Below are positions 1 through 4,808 of a stretch of 5,216 bases of DNA, in pieces; positions within the stretch are counted from its first letter, which is position 1; every line of letters begins with the position of its first letter. The position numbers and the translations under genes are program-made. Source of the DNA: Thermodesulfobacteriota bacterium (GTDB lineage: Bacteria > Desulfobacterota > Desulfocorpusculales > Desulfocorpusculum); contig JAPWUY010000174.1 of the NCBI GenBank assembly GCA_028275295.1, positions 1 through 5,216 on the forward strand. Direction: 5' to 3'. The notes beneath the pieces were generated by a model, which had not been told where the DNA came from, did not search any database, and saw only the letters and a list, made by a program, of their open reading frames with translations.

Positions 1-34
1 CAACGCCTCTTTTCCTCGGCTCGCCCGTCTGGCG

Positions 35-57
35 GGAGGGGCGGGCTCCGCACGCCC
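35..57 (+). repeat. REP-like unit B1 (plus orientation)
   Basis: Head GGAG at 35-38, arm GGGCGGGC at 39-46, loop TCC, arm GCACGCCC at 50-57. The stem pairs at seven of eight positions, with one internal G-A mismatch. B3, B4 and B6 are identical over all 23 bases. The A partner expected to its left is not recognisable before the window edge. Confidence 0.8.
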
Positions 58-167
58 GCGGGAAAGGTATTGGCTCCACCCGGGCATATCCCCCCTAGGC
101 TACCGGGCCATCCTTAACGGATGTGGTGGGAATGAGATGTCTCGGTCTATGTGCAGCCTCGCAACGC

Positions 168-285
168 GGACGCACGGAGTGCGTCCCTCCGAGAAAACCG
201 CCTTTCGCGTCATCTGGGGGCTCTGCCCGCCAGGCGACCGGCCTTGGGCCTGGCCTCCCCCCGGAAGGGCGGGCTCCGCACGCCC
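168..285. repeat. REP-like inverted doublet A1-B2
   Basis: A1 (168-190) has arms GGACGCAC and GTGCGTCC around GGA, a perfect 8-bp stem, followed by CTCC (the GGAG head on the minus strand). B2 (263-285) is the inverted partner, with head GGAA instead of GGAG. The spacer starts with GAGAAAACCGCC and holds a central perfect 6-bp stem, CCAGGC at 230-235 with GCCTGG at 248-253. Confidence 0.8.
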
Positions 286-392
286 GCTCGGACGGAATTG
301 GCCTCGCCGGGGCATGCCCCATTTGGCCACCAGGCGTTCGTTTCCCCCCGATGATTATGTTGCGCCTCGGCATGAGTAAAGCCTTGCCGCGC

Positions 393-507
393 GGGCGCGG
401 AGACCGCGCCCCTCCGAGAAAATCGCCCTCCGCATCGGCCCCGGGTTTTCCCCGTGAGGCCATCCTAGCTTGGATAGCCCCCGCGGAGGGGCGGGCTCCG
501 CACGCCC
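393..507. repeat. REP-like inverted doublet A2-B3
   Basis: A2 (393-415) has arms GGGCGCGG and CCGCGCCC around AGA, a perfect 8-bp stem whose sequence differs from A1 by compensatory changes. B3 (485-507) is an intact plus-strand unit with head GGAG. The spacer keeps GAGAAAATCGCC and has a small central imperfect hairpin around ATCC...GGAT. Confidence 0.8.
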
Positions 508-618
508 GGAAGCGAAGCCATCACGCCAACCGCAACATTGCCACGTTTTGGCCATGGCCCCTTCGCCGACCCGCGGGTGAGGATGAGATGCCCTGGTTTG
601 CTCCCGGCCCGTATTTTC

Positions 619-735
619 GGACGCGCAGAGTGCATCCCTCCGAGAAAACCGGCCTCCGCCTTGTCTCCGGGTTTTCCACGCAAGGCGACCCACTTTGCGC
701 TTGGCACCCCCCGGAGGGGCGGGCTCCGCACGCCC
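619..735. repeat. REP-like inverted doublet A3-B4
   Basis: A3 (619-641) has arms GGACGCGC and GTGCATCC around AGA, with one mismatch and one G-T pair, so it is slightly decayed. B4 (713-735) is an intact unit with head GGAG. The spacer keeps GAGAAAACCGGCC and a central imperfect stem, CAAGGCG with CGCTTG. This is the last unit of the left array. Confidence 0.8.
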
Positions 736-911
736 CCGAGGCCTCAGAAGTGAGCTCTCCCAGCCCTCGGTCAAGCCAAACGAGATCCTCAAACGAAATG
801 CCCTTGACTTTCAAAGCCGTTTCTGTTTTGCTCCCAGTTGAATCCAGTGGGAGTCCGAGAATCGTCCGGAACTAGGGGGGTTCGGCGAGTATTCGGGAGT
901 TTGGAGGAGAG
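736..911. other. Spacer between the left repeat array and the BON lipoprotein gene
   Basis: This region must carry the promoter of the gene starting at 912 unless transcription enters from the array. I see a TTGACT at 804-809 that would fit a -35 box, but no good -10 at 16-18 bp from it. A perfect 6-bp stem, CTCCCA at 831-836 with TGGGAG at 848-853, has an 11-nt loop. It is not followed by a T-run, so it is not a standard terminator. No gene is supported here. Confidence 0.3.
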
Positions 912-1250
912 GTGGGTAGGGAACTTTCATGGGCTTTTTGCGGACTGATCATCCTCATGGCTTTCACTCTATTTTCCTGTACCACACCCCGTAGCCCTGG
1001 CAGAACAGAGGAAGACGAGCTCATCGTGGCTGAGGTGATGGCCCGACTCAGATCCGAGCCTTCCTTGCGGCAGGCGGACATAGTGGTCGAGTCGGAGCAA
1101 GGGGTCGTGACCCTGAGGGGTATTGTGGATGACATCATAGATAGGAATCTCGCCGAATCCATCGCCATGAGGGTGGAGGGAGTGAAATCCGTGAGAAATT
1201 GGCTCGAGGTGAGAAAGAGGGCACCCTCCATCTTTTTCAGGAGAAGATGA
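912..1250 (+). CDS. Small BON-domain lipoprotein
   Basis: A 112-residue protein. The GTG start is favoured because GGAGG lies at 903-907, four bases upstream. The next in-frame ATG (residue 16) would destroy the signal peptide. Residues 5-22 are a hydrophobic signal segment ending in L-F-S before Cys23, a plausible lipobox, with Thr at +2, which fits export to the outer membrane. Residues about 35-103 form one BON domain: an N-terminal helix with E-V-M-A-R-L, then a strand I-V-V-E-S, the typical G-V-V-T-L-R-G turn, a helix rich in Ala/Ile, and a final V-K-S-V-R-N-W-L-E-V strand. BON domains occur in OsmY- and DolP-like envelope proteins and are thought to contact phospholipid or other envelope surfaces. 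Most of those have two BON domains, whereas this one has one. Its specific role is unknown. It stands alone, downstream of the repeat array and convergent with the next gene. Confidence 0.82.
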   Translation: MGRELSWAFCGLIILMAFTLFSCTTPRSPGRTEEDELIVAEVMARLRSEPSLRQADIVVESEQGVVTLRGIVDDIIDRNLAESIAMRVEGVKSVRNWLEVRKRAPSIFFRRR

Positions 1251-1254
1251 AAAC

Positions 1255-1279
1255 CCTAGGACCGGATGATCCTCCTAGG
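1255..1279 (+). terminator. Hairpin just after the BON gene, possible terminator
   Basis: CCTAGGA at 1255-1261 pairs perfectly with TCCTAGG at 1273-1279, and an inner GGA/TCC pairing closes a TGA loop. It begins four bases after the TGA stop, where a terminator would lie. However, it is not followed by a T-run, so intrinsic termination is uncertain. It may instead protect the mRNA 3' end. Confidence 0.35.
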
Positions 1280-1314
1280 CCTATACATGTGTATTTGGAG
1301 GTCCGAGCTCCCAA

Positions 1315-1356
1315 CTCCCCAGTGCTCTTGGGGAGATCCTGAGTCGAGGAGGATCT
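1315..1356. other. Two abutting hairpins in the convergent intergenic region
   Basis: CTCCCCA (1315-1321) pairs perfectly with TGGGGAG (1329-1335). AGATCCT (1334-1340) pairs perfectly with AGGATCT (1350-1356). The stems share bases 1334-1335, so both cannot form fully at once. GATCCTCC at 1268-1275 is also the exact complement of GGAGGATC at 1348-1355, allowing a long-range alternative. Neither hairpin is followed by a T-run on the plus strand. A role in transcript ends between the converging genes is likely but not shown. Confidence 0.4.
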
Positions 1357-1372
1357 AAAACCGAGAATAAAA

Positions 1373-1392
1373 ACCCTTTTCGCGGGAAAGGT
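1373..1392 (-). terminator. Probable terminator of the minus-strand operon
   Basis: Read on the minus strand, ACCTTT (1392-1387) and AAAGGGT (1379-1373) form a GC-plus-A/T stem with one bulged base. It is followed by TTTTTATT (complement of 1372-1365 region), the T-tract expected of an intrinsic terminator. It lies about 60 bp beyond the stop codon of the last gene of the three-gene operon. The stem is short, so the call is moderate. Confidence 0.4.
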
Positions 1393-1450
1393 CTCTGGAA
1401 TTATGTCATTGTGAGGGCCCCCTTTTCCCCCTGATCCCGAGTTCTCAGTT

Positions 1451-2032
1451 TCAGAGGGATCCCCTAAGTCCTATTGCGTCTGCGACCTCCCTCATTCCCT
1501 CTATGACCTCTTCGGTTAGGGCCCAAACATCCATACCCAACATCTGGGCCCCTTTCTCGATCACCTCCCTGTTTACACCTGCGGCGAATGCCTTGTCCTT
1601 CCATTTCTTCTTCACGGACCTCACTTCCAAGTCTAGAACGCTTCTGGAGGGCCTGACCAAGGCAACCGCGGTTATCAGGCCTGTGAGCTCATCCACTGCA
1701 TACAGGATCTTTTCCATCACCTCCTTGGGCTCCACATCCGAACAAAGTCCCCATCCATGAGAGACAATGGCCCTTATATACTCCTCTGGCCAGCCCCTTT
1801 CCCTTAGGATCTCGGGGGTCTTGCGACAATGCTCTTGGGGATATTTCTCGTAGTCGAGATCATGGACCAGGCCTATGATCCCCCACTTTTCCTCGTCTTC
1901 GCCCCTCTTTCTTGCCATGTATCTTAGGACCCCCTCGACACAGAGGGCGTGTTTGATGAGACTCTCATTGGTGTTGTACTCTAGAAGGAGCTTCCAAGCC
2001 TCGTCTCTCGTCGGAATGTGTGTCTCTCCCAA
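1451..2032 (-). CDS. HD-domain (HDIG-type) phosphohydrolase family protein
   Basis: A 193-residue soluble protein with the HD metal-binding signature: His28, the His57-Asp58 pair in G-L-V-H-D-L-D-Y, His92 in I-V-S-H-G-W-G, and Asp114 in Y-A-V-D-E-L-T-G-L. These match the small HDIG-type hydrolases that are common in anaerobic bacteria. The conserved block after Asp114 (A-L-V-R-P-S) and the later K-D-K-A-F-A-A-G-V-N-R-E also fit. HD enzymes hydrolyse phosphate esters with a divalent metal centre; the substrate of this subgroup is unknown to me. The start is TTG, chosen because GAGGAGGTGA lies just upstream and no in-frame ATG precedes Met39. The SD overlaps the stop codon of the upstream gene (gap 11 bp), so the two are probably translationally coupled. 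It is the last gene of the operon. Confidence 0.88.
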   Translation of the reverse strand: MGETHIPTRDEAWKLLLEYNTNESLIKHALCVEGVLRYMARKRGEDEEKWGIIGLVHDLDYEKYPQEHCRKTPEILRERGWPEEYIRAIVSHGWGLCSDVEPKEVMEKILYAVDELTGLITAVALVRPSRSVLDLEVRSVKKKWKDKAFAAGVNREVIEKGAQMLGMDVWALTEEVIEGMREVADAIGLRGSL

Positions 2033-2043
2033 AGCTCACCTCC

Positions 2044-2457
2044 TCAGGATTTCTCCCTTCTAGCTCTCTCTTTCAACTCCGTTTTGGTTGCCTCCTCTCT
2101 AGGTCCAGGGCCATCTAAACCCTCCTCCTTTCCCATCTCCACTTCCTCTTCCAACTCCAACTCGAGGGTGTCCTCTTCCGGAGATACCTCCAACTCCTCC
2201 TTGGGTGCATAAACCTCCACCGTCTGCCCTGTCTTCACTACGGACACCTTTCCCAGAGTGACTTGGGAGGTCCCTTCAGCGACTCCTTCCTTGGTCTGTA
2301 ACCTCAAGAGGCCGTATGCCAGGTCCCTCCAGACACTTATGCCGTGGGCCTCGTAGAGTTTCACCCAGAGCTTGGGCTTGCCTTTGGCCACCCAGAGCTC
2401 GTCGGGGAATCTCCTGAGGGCAGCCTCAGCGCTATCGAAGAAGTATTCATCTGGCAT
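2044..2457 (-). CDS. Unrecognised small protein with acidic C-terminal tail
   Basis: A 137-residue protein that I do not recognise. The first ~60 residues look like a folded, helix-containing module with several aromatics (Tyr5, Phe6, Phe7, Trp22, Trp31, Trp43). Residues about 65-86 look like beta strands. From residue 87 on the chain is dominated by Glu and other charged residues, then ends in a Lys/Arg/Glu-rich tail, probably disordered. There is no signal peptide or membrane segment. The gene sits between the ACT gene (36 bp upstream) and the HD gene (11 bp downstream) on the same strand. Operon membership and the coupled downstream SD support it as real. Its own SD is weak (GAAAG next to the ATG, AGAGGG farther away), so it may rely on coupling with the upstream gene. 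No function is proposed. Confidence 0.7.
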   Translation of the reverse strand: MPDEYFFDSAEAALRRFPDELWVAKGKPKLWVKLYEAHGISVWRDLAYGLLRLQTKEGVAEGTSQVTLGKVSVVKTGQTVEVYAPKEELEVSPEEDTLELELEEEVEMGKEEGLDGPGPREEATKTELKERARREKS

Positions 2458-2493
2458 CTTTCGCCTAAACCCTCTCTTCCGAAGGTTCGTCCC

Positions 2494-2997
2494 TCATGGA
2501 GAGATCCCGAACAAAGAAGCCGCCCTGTCCAGCTCCTCTTCCTTCACGTGAACTATGAAGAGAGACTTCTCAGCGCCGCTCAGGACAGAGCCATAGACGT
2601 AATCTATGTTTATCCCGGCCTTGGCGAACACCTCCGCTGTCTCACCAAGGCTGCCGGGCCTGTTGTCCAATGTTATGACCAAAACAGGTGTTGTCTCCAC
2701 GGGATAGCCCGCTTTCTGGAGGACCTCCACCGCTTGGTCCGTCTGGTCTCTTTCCACAACAAAGCGGATCACGGAGTAGTCCTCCGAATCCCTCATTATG
2801 GACCCATAGCTCGCAGCAGGAGCTATTCGTCTCCCCGTGAGCTCTCTAGACTTGAGAAGCCCCCTCACATAATCCTCGGCGTTTTGTATGCTCATGCCGA
2901 GAATGTTTATCCCATGCTCCTTGAGCACTTTGCATAAGGCGGCAAGCTGGCCGGGGGCGTTTTTCAAAAAAGCAACTATCTGAGTTTCCTTATACAT
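2494..2997 (-). CDS. Tandem ACT-domain protein, probable amino-acid-binding regulator
   Basis: A 167-residue protein if started at the ATG at 2997, where GGAGGG lies 7 bp upstream. A longer start at 3057 would add 20 residues without ACT character, although it has a weaker AGGTGA. The first ACT domain begins I-V-A-F-L-K-N-A-P-G-Q-L (7-18), with a helix and G-I-N-I-L. The second begins V-L-V-I-T-L-D-N-R-P-G-S-L (105-117), with A-G-I-N-I-D-Y-V-Y. Both show the P-G turn and G-I-N motif of ligand-binding ACT domains. Stand-alone double-ACT proteins are thought to bind amino acids and act as cytoplasmic sensors; the ligand here is unknown. About 31 residues (44-74) interrupt the first ACT domain between its second and third strands, where relatives I know run straight through. 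It is the first gene of the three-gene operon and diverges from the M20 amidohydrolase gene. Confidence 0.85.
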   Translation of the reverse strand: MYKETQIVAFLKNAPGQLAALCKVLKEHGINILGMSIQNAEDYVRGLLKSRELTGRRIAPAASYGSIMRDSEDYSVIRFVVERDQTDQAVEVLQKAGYPVETTPVLVITLDNRPGSLGETAEVFAKAGINIDYVYGSVLSGAEKSLFIVHVKEEELDRAASLFGISP

Positions 2998-3140
2998 TTC
3001 CCATCCCTCCTCGCCACGAGAAACCGTCTTCTGATGATATCCAAAAAAGGATCCCATGGAAAGTCACCTATTCCCAAAAGGAAGAGGGCTCCTGATCTAG
3101 GCCGCTTCTTGGGTCATTCCCTAAGGCCATTTGCCTGGAG
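2998..3140. promoter_or_regulatory. Divergent intergenic region (promoters of ACT operon and M20 gene expected)
   Basis: Both flanking transcripts must start here. On the minus strand, TATCAT at 3039-3034 matches five of six bases of a -10 box and would give a leader of about 30 bases before the ATG at 2997, but I find no good -35. An imperfect inverted repeat, CTTGGG at 3108-3113 with CCCTAAG at 3119-3125 (one bulged T), lies between the two genes and could be an operator or an RNA hairpin of the M20 leader. Confidence 0.3.
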
Positions 3141-3145
3141 AGTTT

Positions 3146-3179
3146 GGAGGTGGCAAAATGACCTCCTGGAGGAGGTTAT
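3146..3179 (+). promoter_or_regulatory. Candidate RNA switch: one ACCTCC shared by two GGAGGT Shine-Dalgarno sites
   Basis: GGAGGT occurs at 3146-3151 and again at 3171-3176, with a single ACCTCC at 3161-3166 between them. ACCTCC can pair with the first copy (9-nt loop) or the second (4-nt loop TGGA), never both. The second hairpin extends to nine pairs (3158-3166 with 3171-3179, one G-T pair) and would bury the ATG of the first mini-ORF plus the SD and part of the start codon of the second. The element lies 30-60 bases before the M20 start codon. The pairing is seen in the sequence; regulation is inferred. Confidence 0.45.
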
Positions 3180-3190
3180 GGAACCCTTGA
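3158..3190 (+). CDS. Possible 10-residue leader peptide MTSWRRLWNP
   Basis: ATG at 3158 has a GGAGGT SD seven bases upstream and reads ten codons to a TGA at 3188-3190. The peptide has two Trp and two Arg residues. It is in the same frame as the M20 gene, whose start is 15 bases beyond this stop. It resembles an attenuator leader peptide. A chance ORF in an SD-rich region remains possible. Confidence 0.35.
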   Translation: MTSWRRLWNP

Positions 3191-3204
3191 AGAGGGAGAC
3201 CTGA
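3178..3204 (+). CDS. Possible 8-residue upstream ORF MEPLKRET
   Basis: ATG at 3178 follows a strong GGAGGAGGT. Eight codons end at TGA 3202-3204, one base before the M20 ATG (TGAGATG). This spacing would let terminating ribosomes restart at the M20 gene. It overlaps the preceding mini-ORF in another frame. Only sequence context supports it. Confidence 0.35.
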   Translation: MEPLKRET

Positions 3205-3205
3205 G

Positions 3206-4375
3206 ATGGAGATTCGGAATCTCATTTCGGAGAAAGCGCACCGAATATTCCAAGCGAGAAGAGCCCTTCACAGAATCCCTGAGAAATCCTTCGAAGAGGA
3301 GAAGACCTCAGGGTTCCTCGCTAGGGCCCTCGAGGAACTGGGACTCGGTGTGAAGACGAAAGTCGGGGGAACAGGTGTTGTGGGGACCTTGGTGGGGAAG
3401 GGCTCTGGTCCCACCGTGATGTTAAGAGCAGACATGGATGCTCTCCCAATTCAGGAAGAGACAGGGCTTCCTTACTCATCCGAGCATCCTGGCATGATGC
3501 ATGCCTGCGGCCACGATGCCAATATGGCTATGGTTCTAGGGGCCGCAATGGTCCTCTCCCCCATGAGGAAAGACCTAAGGGGATGTGTAAAGTTCGTATT
3601 CCAGCCAGCCGAGGAGATTGCTTCCGGAGCCATGGAAATGATCAGGGAAGGAGTGCTCGAAGACCCCAAGGTGGATTACGCCCTAGGAGCCCATCTGTGG
3701 CCGGGGATTCCAGAGGGCACAGTGGGTCTGAGGCCCGGGCCCTTGATGGCCGCGATGGACCGTTTCGACATAGAGATCATTGGCCGAGGCGGCCACGGGG
3801 CAATGCCACATCTTTGCGTCGATGCCTTGGATGTCGGTGTTCAGGTCGTAAATGCCCTTCAGAGGATAGTGAGCAGGCAGATGAATCCCATAGACCCGGC
3901 AGTGGTGACAGTGGGAAGCTTTCAGGCTGGAAGCGCCTTCAACATTATAGCTGAGAGGGCGGTCCTTAGCGGTACCACGAGGACCTTTCGAAGGGATGTC
4001 TGGGAGGGCTGGGAGGAGCGGATAAGAGGGATCGTGGAGGGGGTGTGCTCGTCTATGGGAGCAGGGTACAAACTCTCTTACAGCCGCGGATGCCCTCCAC
4101 TAGTGAACGACCCGGGGGTCACAAAAAGGCTTTCCAAAATTGCAGCCGAAGTTGTAGGGGACTCGAGGGTAGTGGAGCCGGATCCCACCATGACCGGAGA
4201 GGACATGGCGTGGTATCTGGAGAGAGTGCCAGGATGCTATTTCTTCCTCGGGGTAGGAAAGGAGGGATCCGCGCCTCTGCACAACTCCAGGTTTCAGTTC
4301 GAGGAATACGTTTTGCTCTCAGGGGTCGAGGTATTTTGCAGGGCGGTCTTGGACTTGACCCAGTCCGAGGCATGA
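3206..4375 (+). CDS. M20D-family metal-dependent amidohydrolase/aminoacylase-like peptidase
   Basis: A 389-residue protein of full family length. The metal site is complete: Asp76/Asp78 region in L-R-A-D-M-D-A-L-P, Cys101, His103 and Asp104 in H-A-C-G-H-D, Glu136-Glu137 in F-Q-P-A-E-E, His163 in G-A-H-L-W-P-G, and His359 near the end in P-L-H-N. The inserted dimerisation (lid) domain spans about 180-295, with G-G-H-G-A-M-P-H (195-202). The family includes hippurate hydrolases, indole-acetyl-amino-acid hydrolases and N-acetyl-diaminopimelate deacetylases. It removes an acyl group from an amino acid or related compound in the cytoplasm. The exact substrate cannot be told from sequence. His-Asp is followed by Ala-Asn rather than the usual Gly-His. 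The ATG has GGGAG seven bases upstream. It diverges from the ACT operon and is preceded by the leader described above. Confidence 0.92.
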   Translation: MEIRNLISEKAHRIFQARRALHRIPEKSFEEEKTSGFLARALEELGLGVKTKVGGTGVVGTLVGKGSGPTVMLRADMDALPIQEETGLPYSSEHPGMMHACGHDANMAMVLGAAMVLSPMRKDLRGCVKFVFQPAEEIASGAMEMIREGVLEDPKVDYALGAHLWPGIPEGTVGLRPGPLMAAMDRFDIEIIGRGGHGAMPHLCVDALDVGVQVVNALQRIVSRQMNPIDPAVVTVGSFQAGSAFNIIAERAVLSGTTRTFRRDVWEGWEERIRGIVEGVCSSMGAGYKLSYSRGCPPLVNDPGVTKRLSKIAAEVVGDSRVVEPDPTMTGEDMAWYLERVPGCYFFLGVGKEGSAPLHNSRFQFEEYVLLSGVEVFCRAVLDLTQSEA

Positions 4376-4451
4376 CCGCGCCTTTCTCGAGAGTCCTCGG
4401 ATTCTCGTGGCTTGTCCAGGAGGGCACCTCCCTTGAGCTCGGCTGGCTAGC
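4376..4451 (+). other. Region between the M20 gene and the right repeat array
   Basis: Two small stems are present: CGAGA 4388-4392 with TCTCG 4403-4407, and GGAGG 4419-4423 with CCTCC 4427-4431. Neither is followed by a T-run, so I do not call an intrinsic terminator. Transcription may end here by another route or run into the array. Confidence 0.3.
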
Positions 4452-4474
4452 GGAGGGGCGGACTCCGCACCTCC
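4452..4474 (+). repeat. REP-like unit B5, decayed
   Basis: Head GGAG is intact, but arms GGGCGGAC and GCACCTCC pair poorly (three or more mismatches). It opens the right array, and no A unit precedes it. Decay at the array edge fits an old, no longer maintained copy. Confidence 0.65.
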
Positions 4475-4582
4475 GCCAACGACACTTCGCCTCCACCGGG
4501 GGATCGCCCGATTGGGCCGCCAGGCGTTCGTTTCCCCTTCGACCACGATGGCATACCGGGCATGCGTTTGGCTCATCTGTGC

Positions 4583-4700
4583 GGACGCGCAGACCCCATC
4601 ACTCCGAGAAAACCGCCCTTCGCATCGTTTCCAGGTCTTCCCCGCAAGGCCATCTTGCCTTGGATGGTTCTCCCCGCGGAGGGGCGGGCTCCGCACGCCC
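4583..4700. repeat. REP-like inverted doublet A4-B6
   Basis: A4 (4583-4605) keeps the left arm GGACGCGC, loop AGA and the CTCC head, but its right arm CCCCATCA no longer pairs. B6 (4678-4700) is identical to the intact left-array B units. The spacer keeps GAGAAAACCGCC and a central stem, CCATC with GATGG, around 4650-4666. Confidence 0.75.
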
Positions 4701-4808
4701 GCAAGGATGGCACAAGCTTGACCGAGGCATGTCTCCATTAGGCCCACGGCTGCCGCCTACTTGTCGGTGATCATGCCACACCCGGGCTTGCACCCGGCCT
4801 TGCTATGC

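Larger units (their letters stand above)
1..735. repeat. Tandem array of alternating REP-like hairpins (BIME-like), left copy
   Basis: The stretch holds seven hairpin units in the order B-A-B-A-B-A-B. B units lie on the plus strand at 35-57, 263-285, 485-507 and 713-735. A units lie on the minus strand at 168-190, 393-415 and 619-641. Read in its own orientation, each unit is a GGAG-like tetranucleotide followed by an 8-nt arm, a 3-nt loop (TCC or TCT) and an 8-nt arm. A-to-B spacers are 69-72 bp and B-to-A spacers 107-111 bp, giving a period near 226 bp. The spacers are also recognisably related to each other, so whole units were duplicated in tandem. Head plus hairpin plus alternating inverted orientation is the known architecture of REP/BIME elements; that assignment is by structure only. 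No convincing gene lies inside. Reading frames through the array shift at every unit because 226 is not a multiple of three. The array may continue left of the window. Confidence 0.85.

Noticed and set aside
1..735. CRISPR array
   Set aside because: The short repeats alternate in orientation, and the stretches between them are related to each other and much longer than CRISPR spacers; no cas gene is present.
355..792. 145-codon minus-strand reading frame in the left array
   Set aside because: Same repeat DNA read on the other strand, with the hairpin sequence translated as Arg/Ala/Pro-rich strings; no protein character.
123..875. 250-codon plus-strand reading frame across the left array
   Set aside because: It runs through several tandem units whose period is not a multiple of three, has no SD worth the name, and shows no recognisable fold; it is a by-product of high GC.
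2344..2937. 197-codon plus-strand frame opposite the ACT and acidic-tail genes
   Set aside because: Antisense shadow of two well-supported minus-strand genes; no SD and no recognisable domain.
2494..3057. Longer start (3057) for the ACT protein
   Set aside because: The extra 20 residues have no ACT character, and the start at 2997 has a better SD (GGAGGG, seven bases). Kept only as a minor alternative because AGGTGA precedes the 3057 ATG.
4388..4431. Intrinsic terminator after the M20 gene
   Set aside because: The two short stems lack a following T-run.
4045..4770. 241-codon plus-strand frame from inside the M20 gene into the right array
   Set aside because: It overlaps a strongly supported gene in another frame and then runs into repeats.
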